The notes: a model not told the origin generated them from the letters alone. A stretch of DNA of 64,000 nt from Haloarcula litorea (GCF_029338195.1 NZ_CP119779.1:1364001-1428000); one strand, 5' to 3'; shown: positions 8,101 through 15,730, counted from the first letter of the stretch. Program-made: numbers and translations.

Positions 8101-8927
8101 TGGCTATCACCTTCTTCTGCGAAGGCAGAGAGCTTGGTTTCACGGACCTCTTCGAAGTCGATGTCCGGCGCATCCACCCGTCCTGATTCATCTGGATCCT
8201 CCTGAGTTCCTTCGGCGAGATCCTCGTCGACATCGTCCCCCGTGGGTTCTTCACTGACTTCCTGGTCGTAAGGGTTCGTCCACTGGTCGTCGTCAAGTTC
8301 GTAGACCGAGCCGCCGAAAACACTGCCTTTCGTCGCCCACACCCTGTGGTAGTCCTGTGTAAGGGAGTCGCCGTGGACGACATAACCATCCATATTGAAG
8401 AACGTCAAGTTGAGAGCGGCCATCTTCGCAACAGTACTGTCCTTGTCTACCGCGTAGAACTCGGCCTCTGCTTCATCCGGTAGCTGCTTCGCTGCGGAGA
8501 TCAGAAGCCGTCCGCTTCCCGCCGCCGGATCCAATACACTGTAGGGATCTTCCCTATCCGGGTCTGGGTCTTCGTCGATCACCATCTCCGCATTCATATC
8601 GGACAGGTTGTGAGGTGTGAAGTGCTGGCCGAAGTGATCGCTGCTCTGCCCGAGCTCCTCGTACACCACTCCGAGGACATCGTGGTTCGCGGATTCGGAG
8701 GCGTTCAACAGTTCATCGAAGGCCTCACTGTACAGCTCTGCCTCTTCCTCACCGTACTTGTCCATCACGTCAAGATAGGATTCATCGTCTCTCTGCAAGG
8801 CATACAACGACAGGTCGAGGAAATCCTCGAACACTTGGTGACGGCTGTACCCGCCGACAAACTGGATCTCTTCCAGCTTGTCGACAACAGGCTGTGCGGC
8901 TTCCTGGTACTCAGTACCCGACGCTAT
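8097..8927 (-). CDS. N6-DNA-methylase-like protein lacking a clear catalytic motif; non-standard start
   Basis: The methylase-type SAM motif DPAAGSGR lies at about 133-140, preceded by HFTPHNLSDM, as in HsdM-like enzymes. The expected (N/D)PP(F/Y) motif is not evident; only TNPYD appears later. The C-terminal ~70 residues are acidic and low-complexity. A GTG at 8834 would give 245 residues, but the frame stays coding-like upstream (FVGGYSRHQ) back to an ATA at 8927, 12 bases after the start of GGGTGAT. The full form would have 276 residues. It may be a catalytically dead DNA-binding or SAM-sensing relative. Confidence 0.75.
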   Translation of the reverse strand: MASGTEYQEAAQPVVDKLEEIQFVGGYSRHQVFEDFLDLSLYALQRDDESYLDVMDKYGEEEAELYSEAFDELLNASESANHDVLGVVYEELGQSSDHFGQHFTPHNLSDMNAEMVIDEDPDPDREDPYSVLDPAAGSGRLLISAAKQLPDEAEAEFYAVDKDSTVAKMAALNLTFFNMDGYVVHGDSLTQDYHRVWATKGSVFGGSVYELDDDQWTNPYDQEVSEEPTGDDVDEDLAEGTQEDPDESGRVDAPDIDFEEVRETKLSAFAEEGDSQ

Positions 8928-9067
8928 CGGTTATCACCCTCTCCAGATTCCTTTCCTGAGTGCCAGAGTCTAATCCAAAATCTGACTATCCTGTTCTCAT
9001 TGAGTTCAAACCAGATTATAGAGAGGACGCCCAGCACTGCGCCTACAGCTATCGAGATCCCGTTCAC
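8924..9067 (-). CDS. Single-span membrane peptide (47 aa)
   Basis: GTG start overlapping the upstream TGA. An N-terminal hydrophobic helix (ISIAVGAVLGVLSIIWF) is followed by a charged tail ending GEGDNR, whose codons contain the Shine-Dalgarno for the methylase-like gene. Stop and next start overlap (ATAG). No family recognised. Confidence 0.65.
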   Translation of the reverse strand: MNGISIAVGAVLGVLSIIWFELNENRIVRFWIRLWHSGKESGEGDNR

Positions 9068-9342
9068 TCTAAATCTTCACCTCTGTTCAACCAGCCTTCC
9101 AGATCTTCCGGGCCGTAGTCCGCGATCTCGTCCAAGTAGCCTTGGAGGTCGTCGACAGAGTCGTAAGCGGAGACTGTGAGAGATTCTACCTTCTCATCGT
9201 CTTCGTTGAATACTGCGTACTCGGTGTGCTCTGGATGCGGCCACTCAGCTTTCTTCACGGTGAGGCCTCTATACTCCAGAGACTCACCGTTCGCCATCAT
9301 CAAAGCGTTCTCGTAGAGATCTTCGATAGACTCGAGATCCAC
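9064..9342 (-). CDS. Hypothetical acidic protein (92 aa)
   Basis: Starts at a GTG in the recurring junction GGTGAGAATCGGTAGTGG. A soluble, acidic alpha/beta-looking protein with no cysteines or membrane segment. The pattern EYRGLTVKKAEW...EYAVFNEDDE resembles a small beta-sheet domain, but I cannot name a family. Co-translated with neighbours on both sides. Confidence 0.7.
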   Translation of the reverse strand: MDLESIEDLYENALMMANGESLEYRGLTVKKAEWPHPEHTEYAVFNEDDEKVESLTVSAYDSVDDLQGYLDEIADYGPEDLEGWLNRGEDLE

Positions 9343-9521
9343 TACCGATTCTCACCTCTTCGAAATTGTGTGGTGATAGGCAGGAGTGCTGGTGCTACTG
9401 CTCCCCCTCCTTGATTCTGCTCCGTAAATTGTAGTGCTATCAAGGCAAGCAGGAAACCGATATTGACGCCGAAGAGAACCAGAAGAAGAGCTCTGCGGTG
9501 TCGTAGCAGTCTGCGAAGCAT
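9342..9521 (-). CDS. Single-span membrane protein (59 aa)
   Basis: The ATG overlaps the upstream stop (TAATG). A basic N-terminus (LRRLLRHRR) precedes a hydrophobic helix (ALLLVLFGVNIGFLLALIAL) and a Gly/Ala-rich tail ending RGENR, a tail shared with other proteins of the operon because it encodes the next Shine-Dalgarno. Positive-inside topology predicts a cytoplasmic N-terminus. Confidence 0.7.
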   Translation of the reverse strand: MLRRLLRHRRALLLVLFGVNIGFLLALIALQFTEQNQGGGAVAPALLPITTQFRRGENR

Positions 9522-9856
9522 TACTGTCGACCACCTCCGTCTTGTTCAAGCATTTCCGAGACGGGGTCAAGACCTGCGTCTTCCCGTGCCCTGTCCACAT
9601 TATCCAGACTGGTGGACGGGCTCTTCCCGAGGACCACGTTCCGCTTCACCTGCCCCTCCTCGTGACTTGGGACATCGTACTGGTCGCAGTAGTCCTCGAT
9701 CACTTCCTCCAGCTCGTCTCCATCGATGAAATGCAGATACGGCACGTTGACGTCATCCGGGTACTCGACTTCCTCATCCTCGATCTCCTCGAGGCCTGGA
9801 GTGGCACGGCTGTAGGCCTCTTCGAAGATATCATCATACAGATCTTCGTCCACCAC
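9521..9856 (-). CDS. Hypothetical very acidic protein (111 aa)
   Basis: GTG start in the junction GGTGAGAACCAGTAGTGG. Soluble and rich in Asp/Glu (EEIEDEEVEYPDDVNV), with no recognisable motif. It lies between two membrane-protein genes in the co-translated operon. Function unknown. Confidence 0.7.
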   Translation of the reverse strand: MVDEDLYDDIFEEAYSRATPGLEEIEDEEVEYPDDVNVPYLHFIDGDELEEVIEDYCDQYDVPSHEEGQVKRNVVLGKSPSTSLDNVDRAREDAGLDPVSEMLEQDGGGRQ

Positions 9857-10212
9857 TACTGGTTCTCACCTCTAGTATCTGAGCTAAACCATTCTGCTAA
9901 CAGGGTTATCCAGGACTGCAGTACAAGATATGTAGCAGCCAATAGGAAGGCTCCAATTAGAACTGAGATAGCGATGAGTACCGGAATCAGTCCTAAGCCT
10001 GTGATTATCGGGTCATTCGCAATCCCGATTACCAGCCCTTCAGGAACAAAAGTCGGGGACTTACAGAACCAGAAGTCGACTCTGGGGACGTAATTACACC
10101 AGTGGCCTCTAACCCACTTGTGGAACATCCAGTACAGGGATAGATACGCTATGACTGCCCCGAGAAGGATGTTGATGGAGATCGCGTCTTCATACTCCAT
10201 TTTTGATATCAA
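9856..10212 (-). CDS. Multi-span membrane protein (118 aa)
   Basis: About three hydrophobic segments (INILLGAVIAYLSLYWMF, GLGLIPVLIAISVLIGAFLL, and a short one near the C-terminus), with a Cys-containing loop between the first two. The TTG start overlaps the upstream stop (TTGA); an ATG four codons later is an alternative. The C-terminus ends RGENQ. Confidence 0.7.
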   Translation of the reverse strand: MISKMEYEDAISINILLGAVIAYLSLYWMFHKWVRGHWCNYVPRVDFWFCKSPTFVPEGLVIGIANDPIITGLGLIPVLIAISVLIGAFLLAATYLVLQSWITLLAEWFSSDTRGENQ

Positions 10213-10721
10213 CGCTGGTTCTCACCTCCTACAGAGATCTCTTGGAAGCCGATGTTCCGGGCCTGATGATACACATCGTCGAGCTGGACGACGTCACCTA
10301 CACTCATAGAGCGGATGCCGTGAACGTACTCCGGTTCCTCGAACTCGTCCTCAGGATTATAGCCGTGGTTCCTGCTGGCGTGGGTAACGGCTTCGTCGCT
10401 GCCTTCGATGTAGCTGTCGCAGTTTTCGCAGTACCTGGCTTCCAAGAACTTGTTCATACTGGGGAAGTCGTTGTGTTGGAAGCCCTGCCAGATATCCTCG
10501 AGATCTTGCTCGAAGTACTCGCCGTCGAGAACCGTGACTTCGTCGTACAGGTCGTCAAACCGTTCCTCTGTGAAGGCCTCTGATGGTTTCTCATCCTCAT
10601 CGAGAACAGATTCCACACTGAGCTTGTGGAACAGCTCCGAAGCAGGACCCATCTCCGGATCTTCCTCGACGGCCATACTCTCCCGATCCCAACCAAGGTA
10701 GTGAATCCGTGTTTCCGCCAC
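10209..10721 (-). CDS. Zinc-finger protein with YodL-like C-terminal domain
   Basis: A 170-residue soluble protein. A C-x2-C...H-x4-H-like finger (YCENCDSYIEGSDEAVTHAS) lies at about 97-117. The C-terminal segment (SMSVGDVVQLDD...GFQEI) matches the short YodL-type pattern seen in plasmid and phage proteins. The tail VGGENQR carries the next gene's ribosome-binding site. The role is unknown; YodL-like modules often accompany antirestriction or conjugation genes. Confidence 0.7.
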   Translation of the reverse strand: MAETRIHYLGWDRESMAVEEDPEMGPASELFHKLSVESVLDEDEKPSEAFTEERFDDLYDEVTVLDGEYFEQDLEDIWQGFQHNDFPSMNKFLEARYCENCDSYIEGSDEAVTHASRNHGYNPEDEFEEPEYVHGIRSMSVGDVVQLDDVYHQARNIGFQEISVGGENQR

Positions 10722-10939
10722 TAGCGGTTCTCACCTCCAGTTTCAGAGTTCTGGACATCTCTGACTCTGTAGCAGTACAGGATCTCCAATGGGTCGGGCT
10801 GGTTCTCGTCCTGAGCGATGTACCTCCAGAGCCGGTGGCGCTGATACAATTCTCTAATGAATAAGAGAATGAGCGCACCAATAGTCACTGCCAGCATCAG
10901 TGCTATGAATGGGCCATCTCCAGTTGCTTCAGCCGCCAT
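10721..10939 (-). CDS. Single-span membrane protein (72 aa)
   Basis: One hydrophobic helix (FIALMLAVTIGALILLFI, about 11-28), then a basic segment (RELYQRHRLWRY) and an acidic tail ending TGGENR. The ATG overlaps the previous stop. An extracellular N-terminus is likely from charge distribution. No family recognised. Confidence 0.7.
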   Translation of the reverse strand: MAAEATGDGPFIALMLAVTIGALILLFIRELYQRHRLWRYIAQDENQPDPLEILYCYRVRDVQNSETGGENR

Positions 10940-11283
10940 TACTCGTTCTCACCTTCTGGATCTTGTACCGCGATTTCACCGGTGTTTTCCCAGCGATAGG
11001 CCTTCTGTTCTGGGTGGGGTTGTAGGAGGTCTTCGAAGCCACAGTTCAGGCAGCGGTAGTGGGTGTTGTACCTGTTCGGACGGCCCAGTTTCTCCAGGTC
11101 TGCTTCGTTGCAGTTGGGGCAGCGTCTCTCGTCTTTCGGAAGTTCGGGGAAGGCCTCCCACGTCTCTTCCTCGACTGGGTAGACTTTGCAGCAACTAGTT
11201 TTACCCGAGCTGTCGGTGGTGGATCCTACGTAACCTTCTACGTTGGCCCCGCATTCTCCGCAGATCTGACGTGTAGGACTCAC
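10939..11283 (-). CDS. Double zinc-ribbon protein (114 aa)
   Basis: Reading from the GTG at 11283, the protein has CGEC, a single SCCK pair, CPNC and CLNC, enough for two zinc sites, one being a CPNC-x20-CLNC ribbon. A longer frame to 11388 is open but would overlap the preceding 38-residue zinc gene, so I prefer the GTG. It ends PEGENE. Likely a nucleic-acid-binding or adaptor ribbon; no specific family. Confidence 0.7.
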   Translation of the reverse strand: MSPTRQICGECGANVEGYVGSTTDSSGKTSCCKVYPVEEETWEAFPELPKDERRCPNCNEADLEKLGRPNRYNTHYRCLNCGFEDLLQPHPEQKAYRWENTGEIAVQDPEGENE

Positions 11284-11293
11284 TGCTGGTTTT

Positions 11294-11410
11294 TCACACC
11301 CTGTTTTCTTCGATTTTGATTGAGGTTTTGCAGTCGGGACATGTGGCGTAGACCTCTGCATCGCCTGTGTAGTCCCACTTTCTTCCACATTTCTTACACT
11401 TTAGTTCCAT
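11294..11410 (-). CDS. 38-residue zinc ribbon, first gene of leftward operon A
   Basis: The peptide pattern is MELKCKKCGRKWDY...YATCPDCKTS, with two CxxC knuckles and a conserved WDY. A paralogue of about the same length (26,984-27,106) begins the second leftward operon, with the same WDYxGD and YATCP phrases. Similar tiny ribbons occur in many archaeal genomes and plasmids. A near-leaderless position behind TATAAAAATA suggests high expression. An operon-wide regulator is a reasonable guess. Confidence 0.8.
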   Translation of the reverse strand: MELKCKKCGRKWDYTGDAEVYATCPDCKTSIKIEENRV

Positions 11411-11445
11411 ACATCATAACTTGCTACTACTATTTTTATACCTTA
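11411..11445 (-). promoter_or_regulatory. Promoter of leftward operon A
   Basis: On the minus strand TATAAAAATAGTAGTAG (TATA at 11,431-11,440) precedes the zinc-ribbon ATG at 11,410 by about 20 bases, implying a very short or absent leader. The arrangement and sequence are nearly repeated at 27,107-27,136 in front of the paralogous zinc gene. Confidence 0.75.
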
Positions 11446-11520
11446 TCCAAGAACCAAATTAAGGAATATGCCTAAATTAGAAGTATCCAGAAATCCAAGA
11501 TACCAGTAGGAGGGCGAACA

Positions 11521-11865
11521 GTGACTGAAGTACCCAGCGTCCCCGACGAGTTCAACTCCGAAGAAGAACTCAAACAGTACATCGACCAGCTCCACGACCA
11601 AATCGAGTTCCTCGAAGAGGAGCTGGAAAACTCCGAGAAGGACAAGCTCGAACTCAAACAGGAATTAAACGACCTAGAAGAACAGGCTTCCCGCAGAGGT
11701 GAACTTTCTGGCGGCTTCCAAGGCATTATGGAGCCGTTGGAGGCGATGCAGCAACGGCTCGAAGAGTTTGAAAAAGGAAAATTGGATGAGATAGGTGGTG
11801 GGCCTTCAGGAGAAGCCAAAGAAGAGTTCTTCGACGCCGCCGGATGGCACCCCGACAACAGCTAA
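11521..11865 (+). CDS. Coiled-coil protein, tandem paralogue 1 of 4
   Basis: A 114-residue protein from a GTG preceded by GGAGGGCG. The first ~55 residues (EVPSVPDEFNSEEEL... LHDQIEFLEEELE ... LKQELNDLEEQ) form a long charged coiled coil shared almost verbatim with the next three genes. The C-terminal part (GGFQGIMEPLEAMQQRLEEFE) is shared only with paralogue 2. No enzyme motif. Likely a self-assembling or adaptor protein with interchangeable tails. Confidence 0.8.
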   Translation: MTEVPSVPDEFNSEEELKQYIDQLHDQIEFLEEELENSEKDKLELKQELNDLEEQASRRGELSGGFQGIMEPLEAMQQRLEEFEKGKLDEIGGGPSGEAKEEFFDAAGWHPDNS

Positions 11866-11867
11866 TT

Positions 11868-12248
11868 ATGAGCGAAGTACCAGAAGTTCCTGACGAGTTC
11901 GACAGCCAGGAAGAGCTGAAGCAGTATATCGATCAGCTTCACGACCAGATTGAGTTTCTGGAGGAAGAGTTTGAACAGTCTGAGAAGGAGAAACTGGAGC
12001 TGAAGCAAGAGCTCAACGATCTGGAGGAGAAAGCTTCTCGTGGTGGTGACGTCGACGGCTTCCAAGCCATTATGGAGCCGTTGAAGGCGATGCAGCAGCG
12101 GCTCGAAGAGTTCGAAGAAGGCTATCTGGATGAAGATAGCGACTACGGTCTGGAAGAATCTCAGGGAGCCAAGGAACTGTCAGAGGTATTTGGTGCGGAC
12201 ATCACCCAAGACCCGGAAGACTTCAAAGAAGAACTCAACGAGGATTGA
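11868..12248 (+). CDS. Coiled-coil protein, tandem paralogue 2 of 4
   Basis: A 126-residue protein starting at the ATG at 11,868, two bases after the previous stop; the start is fixed by the shared EVPxVPDEFDS opening. The coiled-coil N-terminal half matches its neighbours. The FQAIMEPLKAMQQRLEEFE segment matches paralogue 1, then an acidic unique tail follows. A DNA-level match to paralogue 4 in the middle indicates recent duplication. Confidence 0.8.
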   Translation: MSEVPEVPDEFDSQEELKQYIDQLHDQIEFLEEEFEQSEKEKLELKQELNDLEEKASRGGDVDGFQAIMEPLKAMQQRLEEFEEGYLDEDSDYGLEESQGAKELSEVFGADITQDPEDFKEELNED

Positions 12249-12250
12249 CA

Positions 12251-12601
12251 ATGGGCGAAGTACCTGACATCCCTGACGAGTTCGATTCAGAAGAAGAGGT
12301 CAAACAGTACATCGACCGGCTACACGATCAAATCGAGTTTCTGGAAGAAGAACTTGAGAAGTCAGAGAAAAACAAGCTGGAACTGGAGCAAGAGCTTGAC
12401 GAAATCCAGGGCAAAAAAGAACGACTTCAGACGGTTGAGGACTATCTGGACTACAACGCAGAACACGACCTGGGACAAGTCGAAGCCACCATCAGCAGAT
12501 TAGAAAAGAAAATCGACGATATCAACCTCAGCAACCGAGGAAACCTCAACGGTTCCGTGGCAGACACCGTCAGCGACATCACCGGAGAGGACTACTCATG
12601 A
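12251..12601 (+). CDS. Coiled-coil protein, tandem paralogue 3 of 4
   Basis: A 116-residue protein with the shared opening (GEVPDIPDEFDSEEEV) and coiled coil to about residue 55. A different C-terminal half follows, with a further predicted helix (AEHDLGQVEATISRLEKKID) and a Ser/Asp-rich end. Its stop overlaps the start of the fourth copy (ATGA). TTG at 12,245 is a weaker alternative start. Confidence 0.8.
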   Translation: MGEVPDIPDEFDSEEEVKQYIDRLHDQIEFLEEELEKSEKNKLELEQELDEIQGKKERLQTVEDYLDYNAEHDLGQVEATISRLEKKIDDINLSNRGNLNGSVADTVSDITGEDYS

Positions 12602-12906
12602 CCGAAGTACCTGACATCCCTGACGAGTTCGATTCAGAGGAAGAGCTGAAGGCCTACATCGATAGGCTACATGACCAGATCGAGTTTCTCGAGGAAGAGT
12701 TTGAACAGTCTGAGAAGGAGAAACTGGAACTGAAGCAAGAGCTCAACGACCTCGAAGAACAGGCCTCCCAGGGAGGAGGTCTACAGGACATCCACGCTGC
12801 CCTGGAGGATTTCATCGAGACAGTGGAGGACGTCGACTCTCACGGAGAACCGAGTGACGTAGGCCTGCACGATAGTCTCCGGAACCCGGACTTCGGGAAC
12901 GACTGA
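12598..12906 (+). CDS. Coiled-coil protein, tandem paralogue 4 of 4
   Basis: A 102-residue protein. Its first ~30 codons are almost identical to paralogue 3 and its next ~25 to paralogue 2, a mosaic pattern that suggests recombination or gene conversion among copies. The tail (LQDIHAALEDFIETVEDVDS) is unique. The downstream helix-hairpin-helix gene follows in the same frame after the TGA. Confidence 0.8.
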   Translation: MTEVPDIPDEFDSEEELKAYIDRLHDQIEFLEEEFEQSEKEKLELKQELNDLEEQASQGGGLQDIHAALEDFIETVEDVDSHGEPSDVGLHDSLRNPDFGND

Positions 12907-12954
12907 ACTTTTTTAACAGTACTTTCACCGCTGTTTGTCTGTGGTGACGGCTTT

Positions 12955-13887
12955 ATCGAAGATGTAGCACAGCCCCCAGAACAGATCTCAGTCAACGATT
13001 CAGAATACCAGTTCATCGGAGTCGACGCAGCAGCAGGACACACCCACTTCGCCCGGTACACCCCGGAACACGCAGAAGTAATCCTCGCCAGCTATGACTC
13101 AAGCAGCGACGAATACTGCGAAGATGACCGTTGGAGGCTGGACCACGGCGACCCGGAACAAGCACTGCGGGAATACGCATACCAGAGGCCTTGGGAAGTT
13201 GAAGGAGAGCTTCCCAGCCACGACTTCCACTCAGTCGCTGATCCAGAGTATGACCCCGAGTTGAACGAGGCCTTAGATGGGAGCATCCGGCTGGACGACG
13301 GCGAGTATGTCCTGCCGTTCAGAGCGCCGTTCAACACCTTGGCGGATATCCTCGAAACAGAAGCGGAGGATTCGAACGATGTCTTCGTGGACTACCGCCC
13401 GGATTACCTGGAACTGGCACCGGAAAACGCACTGGAAAAGTATCAGTTAGAACCCGAACTGCGGGGGCACAATGAAATCACAGGCACGAAGATCTTGGAC
13501 AAGATCCACATACTCAACCGTGGAAGCGAGGAAGTCTACAGCAGTTTCCAAGTCGATGAGCTCGCAGAAGACCGGTTCGTAGAAGAGTTATCCCGGGTTG
13601 ACGGCGTCGACGAATCCTTGGCCGAACTACTCATCGACGACTACACCAACTTGAGGACGGTCAGCTGGGCAGCAACAAGCGACGTCGAACACCTCGAAAA
13701 CACATACGACATCGACAGCCACGAGTTCTTCAAATCATTAGGAGACGCCGACGTCTACAGAAACGAACAAAGCCCAGACGCCGGGAAACTACACGTCCCG
13801 GACCACAGAGACGATATGCAGGAAGATGATCTCGAAGAAGATGAAGAAACAGATGACAGTGTGCAGGCCGGATTCGACGACTTCTAA
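12955..13887 (+). CDS. Helix-hairpin-helix-type protein, probable ATC start
   Basis: The frame is open from the TGA at 12,904 to 13,887, but the first ATG/GTG/TTG is the TTG at 13,261. The ~100 codons before it look fully coding (GVDAAAGHTHFARYTPEHAE). An ATC at 12,955 lies 12 bases after the start of GGTGACGG, matching the other non-standard starts, and gives 310 residues. The C-terminal third has a helix-hairpin-helix pattern (LSRVDGVDESLAELLIDDYTNL), usually a DNA-binding element. The YDPELNEALDG phrase recurs in the product at 45,152. Readthrough of the upstream TGA is an alternative. Confidence 0.7.
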   Translation: MEDVAQPPEQISVNDSEYQFIGVDAAAGHTHFARYTPEHAEVILASYDSSSDEYCEDDRWRLDHGDPEQALREYAYQRPWEVEGELPSHDFHSVADPEYDPELNEALDGSIRLDDGEYVLPFRAPFNTLADILETEAEDSNDVFVDYRPDYLELAPENALEKYQLEPELRGHNEITGTKILDKIHILNRGSEEVYSSFQVDELAEDRFVEELSRVDGVDESLAELLIDDYTNLRTVSWAATSDVEHLENTYDIDSHEFFKSLGDADVYRNEQSPDAGKLHVPDHRDDMQEDDLEEDEETDDSVQAGFDDF

Positions 13888-14258
13888 CAATATTCTTCTA
13901 CGTCAGGGTAGCCAAGAAAGTCCACTTCGCCGCCGTATTCTTCCTCGAACCGGTTGATGGTCGCTTCGAGAACATCCATGTACTCTTCCACGTCGACGTC
14001 GTCGTAGTTGAACCGGAGCTCGAAACTGGCTTCAGCATCGATTTCGTCGTCTTCAAGCCATTCACCGTCAACTCCGTAGATCAAGGTCTCAAAGTACTGC
14101 TCCTCCTCAGGCAGTGTCTCCCCGCTGTGGATATCTTCGTACCGGTGTAGCCAGGGATCGATTAGAAGCCGGAGATCCTCGTCGTCAACATCGAATATTG
14201 TCTGGAAATTCTCTATCCGGTCGAATGCGTAGGCCGTGGTCTGCCGTTCAATACTGAT
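13884..14258 (-). CDS. Hypothetical acidic protein (~124 aa), ATC or ATT start
   Basis: The frame runs from codons just after a perfect Shine-Dalgarno (GGAGGTGA, 14,268-14,275) to TAA at 13,884 and has no ATG/GTG/TTG until a TTG at 14,084. The skipped segment is clearly coding (FDVDDEDLRLLIDPWLHRYED). Candidate starts are ATC at 14,258 and ATT at 14,252. The protein is soluble and acidic, with no known motif. It converges on the helix-hairpin-helix gene with a 4-base overlap. Confidence 0.65.
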   Translation of the reverse strand: MSIERQTTAYAFDRIENFQTIFDVDDEDLRLLIDPWLHRYEDIHSGETLPEEEQYFETLIYGVDGEWLEDDEIDAEASFELRFNYDDVDVEEYMDVLEATINRFEEEYGGEVDFLGYPDVEEYC

Positions 14259-14280
14259 CCGTGATTCTCACCTCCCTGGG

Positions 14281-14685
14281 TTACTCTGTGGAGTTGGTGC
14301 CGTTCACCGGTTGCTCCGGCTGAGCCTGTTCTTCCGGGCCGCCGATCAAGGGAAGGTTCTCAGAAAGGAATGAACCGATTCCACCGGTCACGTCCCCCAC
14401 AGAAGTGAATGCGTTTCCGATTGTACTTGTGACTGACTTCGCCACGTCGGAAGCCTGAGATGGGAGATCCGGCATCGACGGAAGAGTACTGTTCCCCATG
14501 CCTGGTATCATCGACAGTGGACCCGTCTGATTCTCTGGAGTAACGTTACCCGGCAATTGTTCAGGCCTGTCGCCAGGTAGATCCGATGGTCCATTCGCAG
14601 GGTTAGAAGGAGTTGCAGCTGCGGCAGTTGAAACCGCCAGCAGAAGTGCTGATAGAAGTACCGTAATCTTAGTTTTCAAGTTCAT
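14281..14685 (-). CDS. Secreted Pro/Gly/Ser-rich protein (134 aa)
   Basis: A classical Sec signal peptide: a basic start (LKTK), the hydrophobic run ITVLLSALLLAVSTAAAA, and a probable cleavage after Ala near residue 24. The mature part is rich in Pro, Asn and Gly, with NxT/NxS sites that could be N-glycosylated and an amphipathic stretch (SQASDVAKSVTSTIGNAFTSVG). Likely a surface or structural protein of the element. Encoded just downstream of another exported protein. Confidence 0.75.
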   Translation of the reverse strand: MNLKTKITVLLSALLLAVSTAAAATPSNPANGPSDLPGDRPEQLPGNVTPENQTGPLSMIPGMGNSTLPSMPDLPSQASDVAKSVTSTIGNAFTSVGDVTGGIGSFLSENLPLIGGPEEQAQPEQPVNGTNSTE

Positions 14686-14692
14686 CGATTAT

Positions 14693-15700
14693 TCACGCTC
14701 CGACGAAGGGGAATCCGTCGACAATTCCAGTATAGATTTTAGCAAGCCTGAGCTGTATCTGCTGTGCAAGGCCTGGCCGTTTCTCCCTGAGTTTGACCAC
14801 GTCTGAGCCCTTGATCTCTCCGATCTCTATGCTGGAGCACTGGGAACCTCGTTCATTACTGCCGTCGTTGTCACAGTCGACGCTGAGGCCTTCAGCTCTG
14901 AAATGCTCCATATCCAAGGCAACTGACCCTCCAAAGTCTGTCTTCAGTTCTCCGGATGCGTTCGGAGTTACACTGATCGTAGTGGCTGAAGTACCGACAG
15001 GAACTGAGACATCCTCCTTCTGTACTGTTTTACACAGCCCGTTTCCGACGCAGACCTCGGCTTCAAGATCGGCTTCCATAGGCCTCCACTGGTTGTGGAA
15101 GTTGTAGGTCAACGCCACCGGGTTATCAGCCTGAGATTTCTCCGGAGTACTCGTTTCGACGCTGATCTTGTCCCAAGGGATTTCCAATTCGTATGTGTTG
15201 AACGCTCCTTCACAGCTGTCAACGCCGTAGAATGTACCGTAGTAAACTACTGAGTCCATATAGAGAGCGTTGCCGAAAGAGGCCTTGATGTCGCCGTAGG
15301 TTTTCTCAACACGGCCTGTACCGTCTTTGTCAGTCCAGCCACTGTAGCTCGTGATCTTGTTCTCTTGGAGGTTGAACTGGTCTACTTCGACTCCGTTCTT
15401 CTTGACTTTCGGGACAAGGAAGCATCCGTCACTTCCGGAAGTCAATCCACGCATAGAAAGATCGAACCGATACTTCCCCAGCTTCGCTACATCCGTGAAC
15501 GTTCCCGGATACTTGTTTTTCAATGTTTCGTGAAGTGCCTGAGTTGTTCCTGCGTCATCGGTCAAGTGGTAGAACGAGATCGACTCTTTACGGCTGTCCT
15601 GGGCAACAGACATCATAGAAGGGCCGATCAGAAACAGTAGTAGTACGAGGCCTGCGATTCCGGTTGCTGTAGCTGATTGCTTCAGGGAGGGAAGCTTCAT
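14693..15700 (-). CDS. Exported membrane-anchored surface protein (335 aa)
   Basis: An N-terminal hydrophobic helix (ATGIAGLVLLLFLIGPSMM) acts as signal or anchor. The remainder is a beta-rich extracellular-looking domain with seven or so cysteines (CFLVPK, SCEGAF, VCVGNGLC, DCDNDGSNERGSQC), including a Ca-site-like DCDNDGSNE. A TATA-like TTTTATAAG about 30 bases upstream suggests its own promoter. I infer a spike, adhesin or mating-surface protein; no family recognised. Confidence 0.75.
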   Translation of the reverse strand: MKLPSLKQSATATGIAGLVLLLFLIGPSMMSVAQDSRKESISFYHLTDDAGTTQALHETLKNKYPGTFTDVAKLGKYRFDLSMRGLTSGSDGCFLVPKVKKNGVEVDQFNLQENKITSYSGWTDKDGTGRVEKTYGDIKASFGNALYMDSVVYYGTFYGVDSCEGAFNTYELEIPWDKISVETSTPEKSQADNPVALTYNFHNQWRPMEADLEAEVCVGNGLCKTVQKEDVSVPVGTSATTISVTPNASGELKTDFGGSVALDMEHFRAEGLSVDCDNDGSNERGSQCSSIEIGEIKGSDVVKLREKRPGLAQQIQLRLAKIYTGIVDGFPFVGA

Positions 15701-15730
15701 AGGAACTAATTCTGAATGGGCGAATACTAC

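Noticed and set aside
11284-11388. N-terminal extension of the double zinc-ribbon gene to 11,388
   Set aside because: It would overlap almost the whole 38-residue zinc gene in another frame; the paralogous 40-residue gene confirms the latter frame.
12904-12957. Readthrough of TGA fusing coiled-coil paralogue 4 to the helix-hairpin-helix protein
   Set aside because: The frames are indeed the same, but the intervening ~48 bases look intergenic and a good GGTGA-ATC start explains the downstream gene without readthrough.
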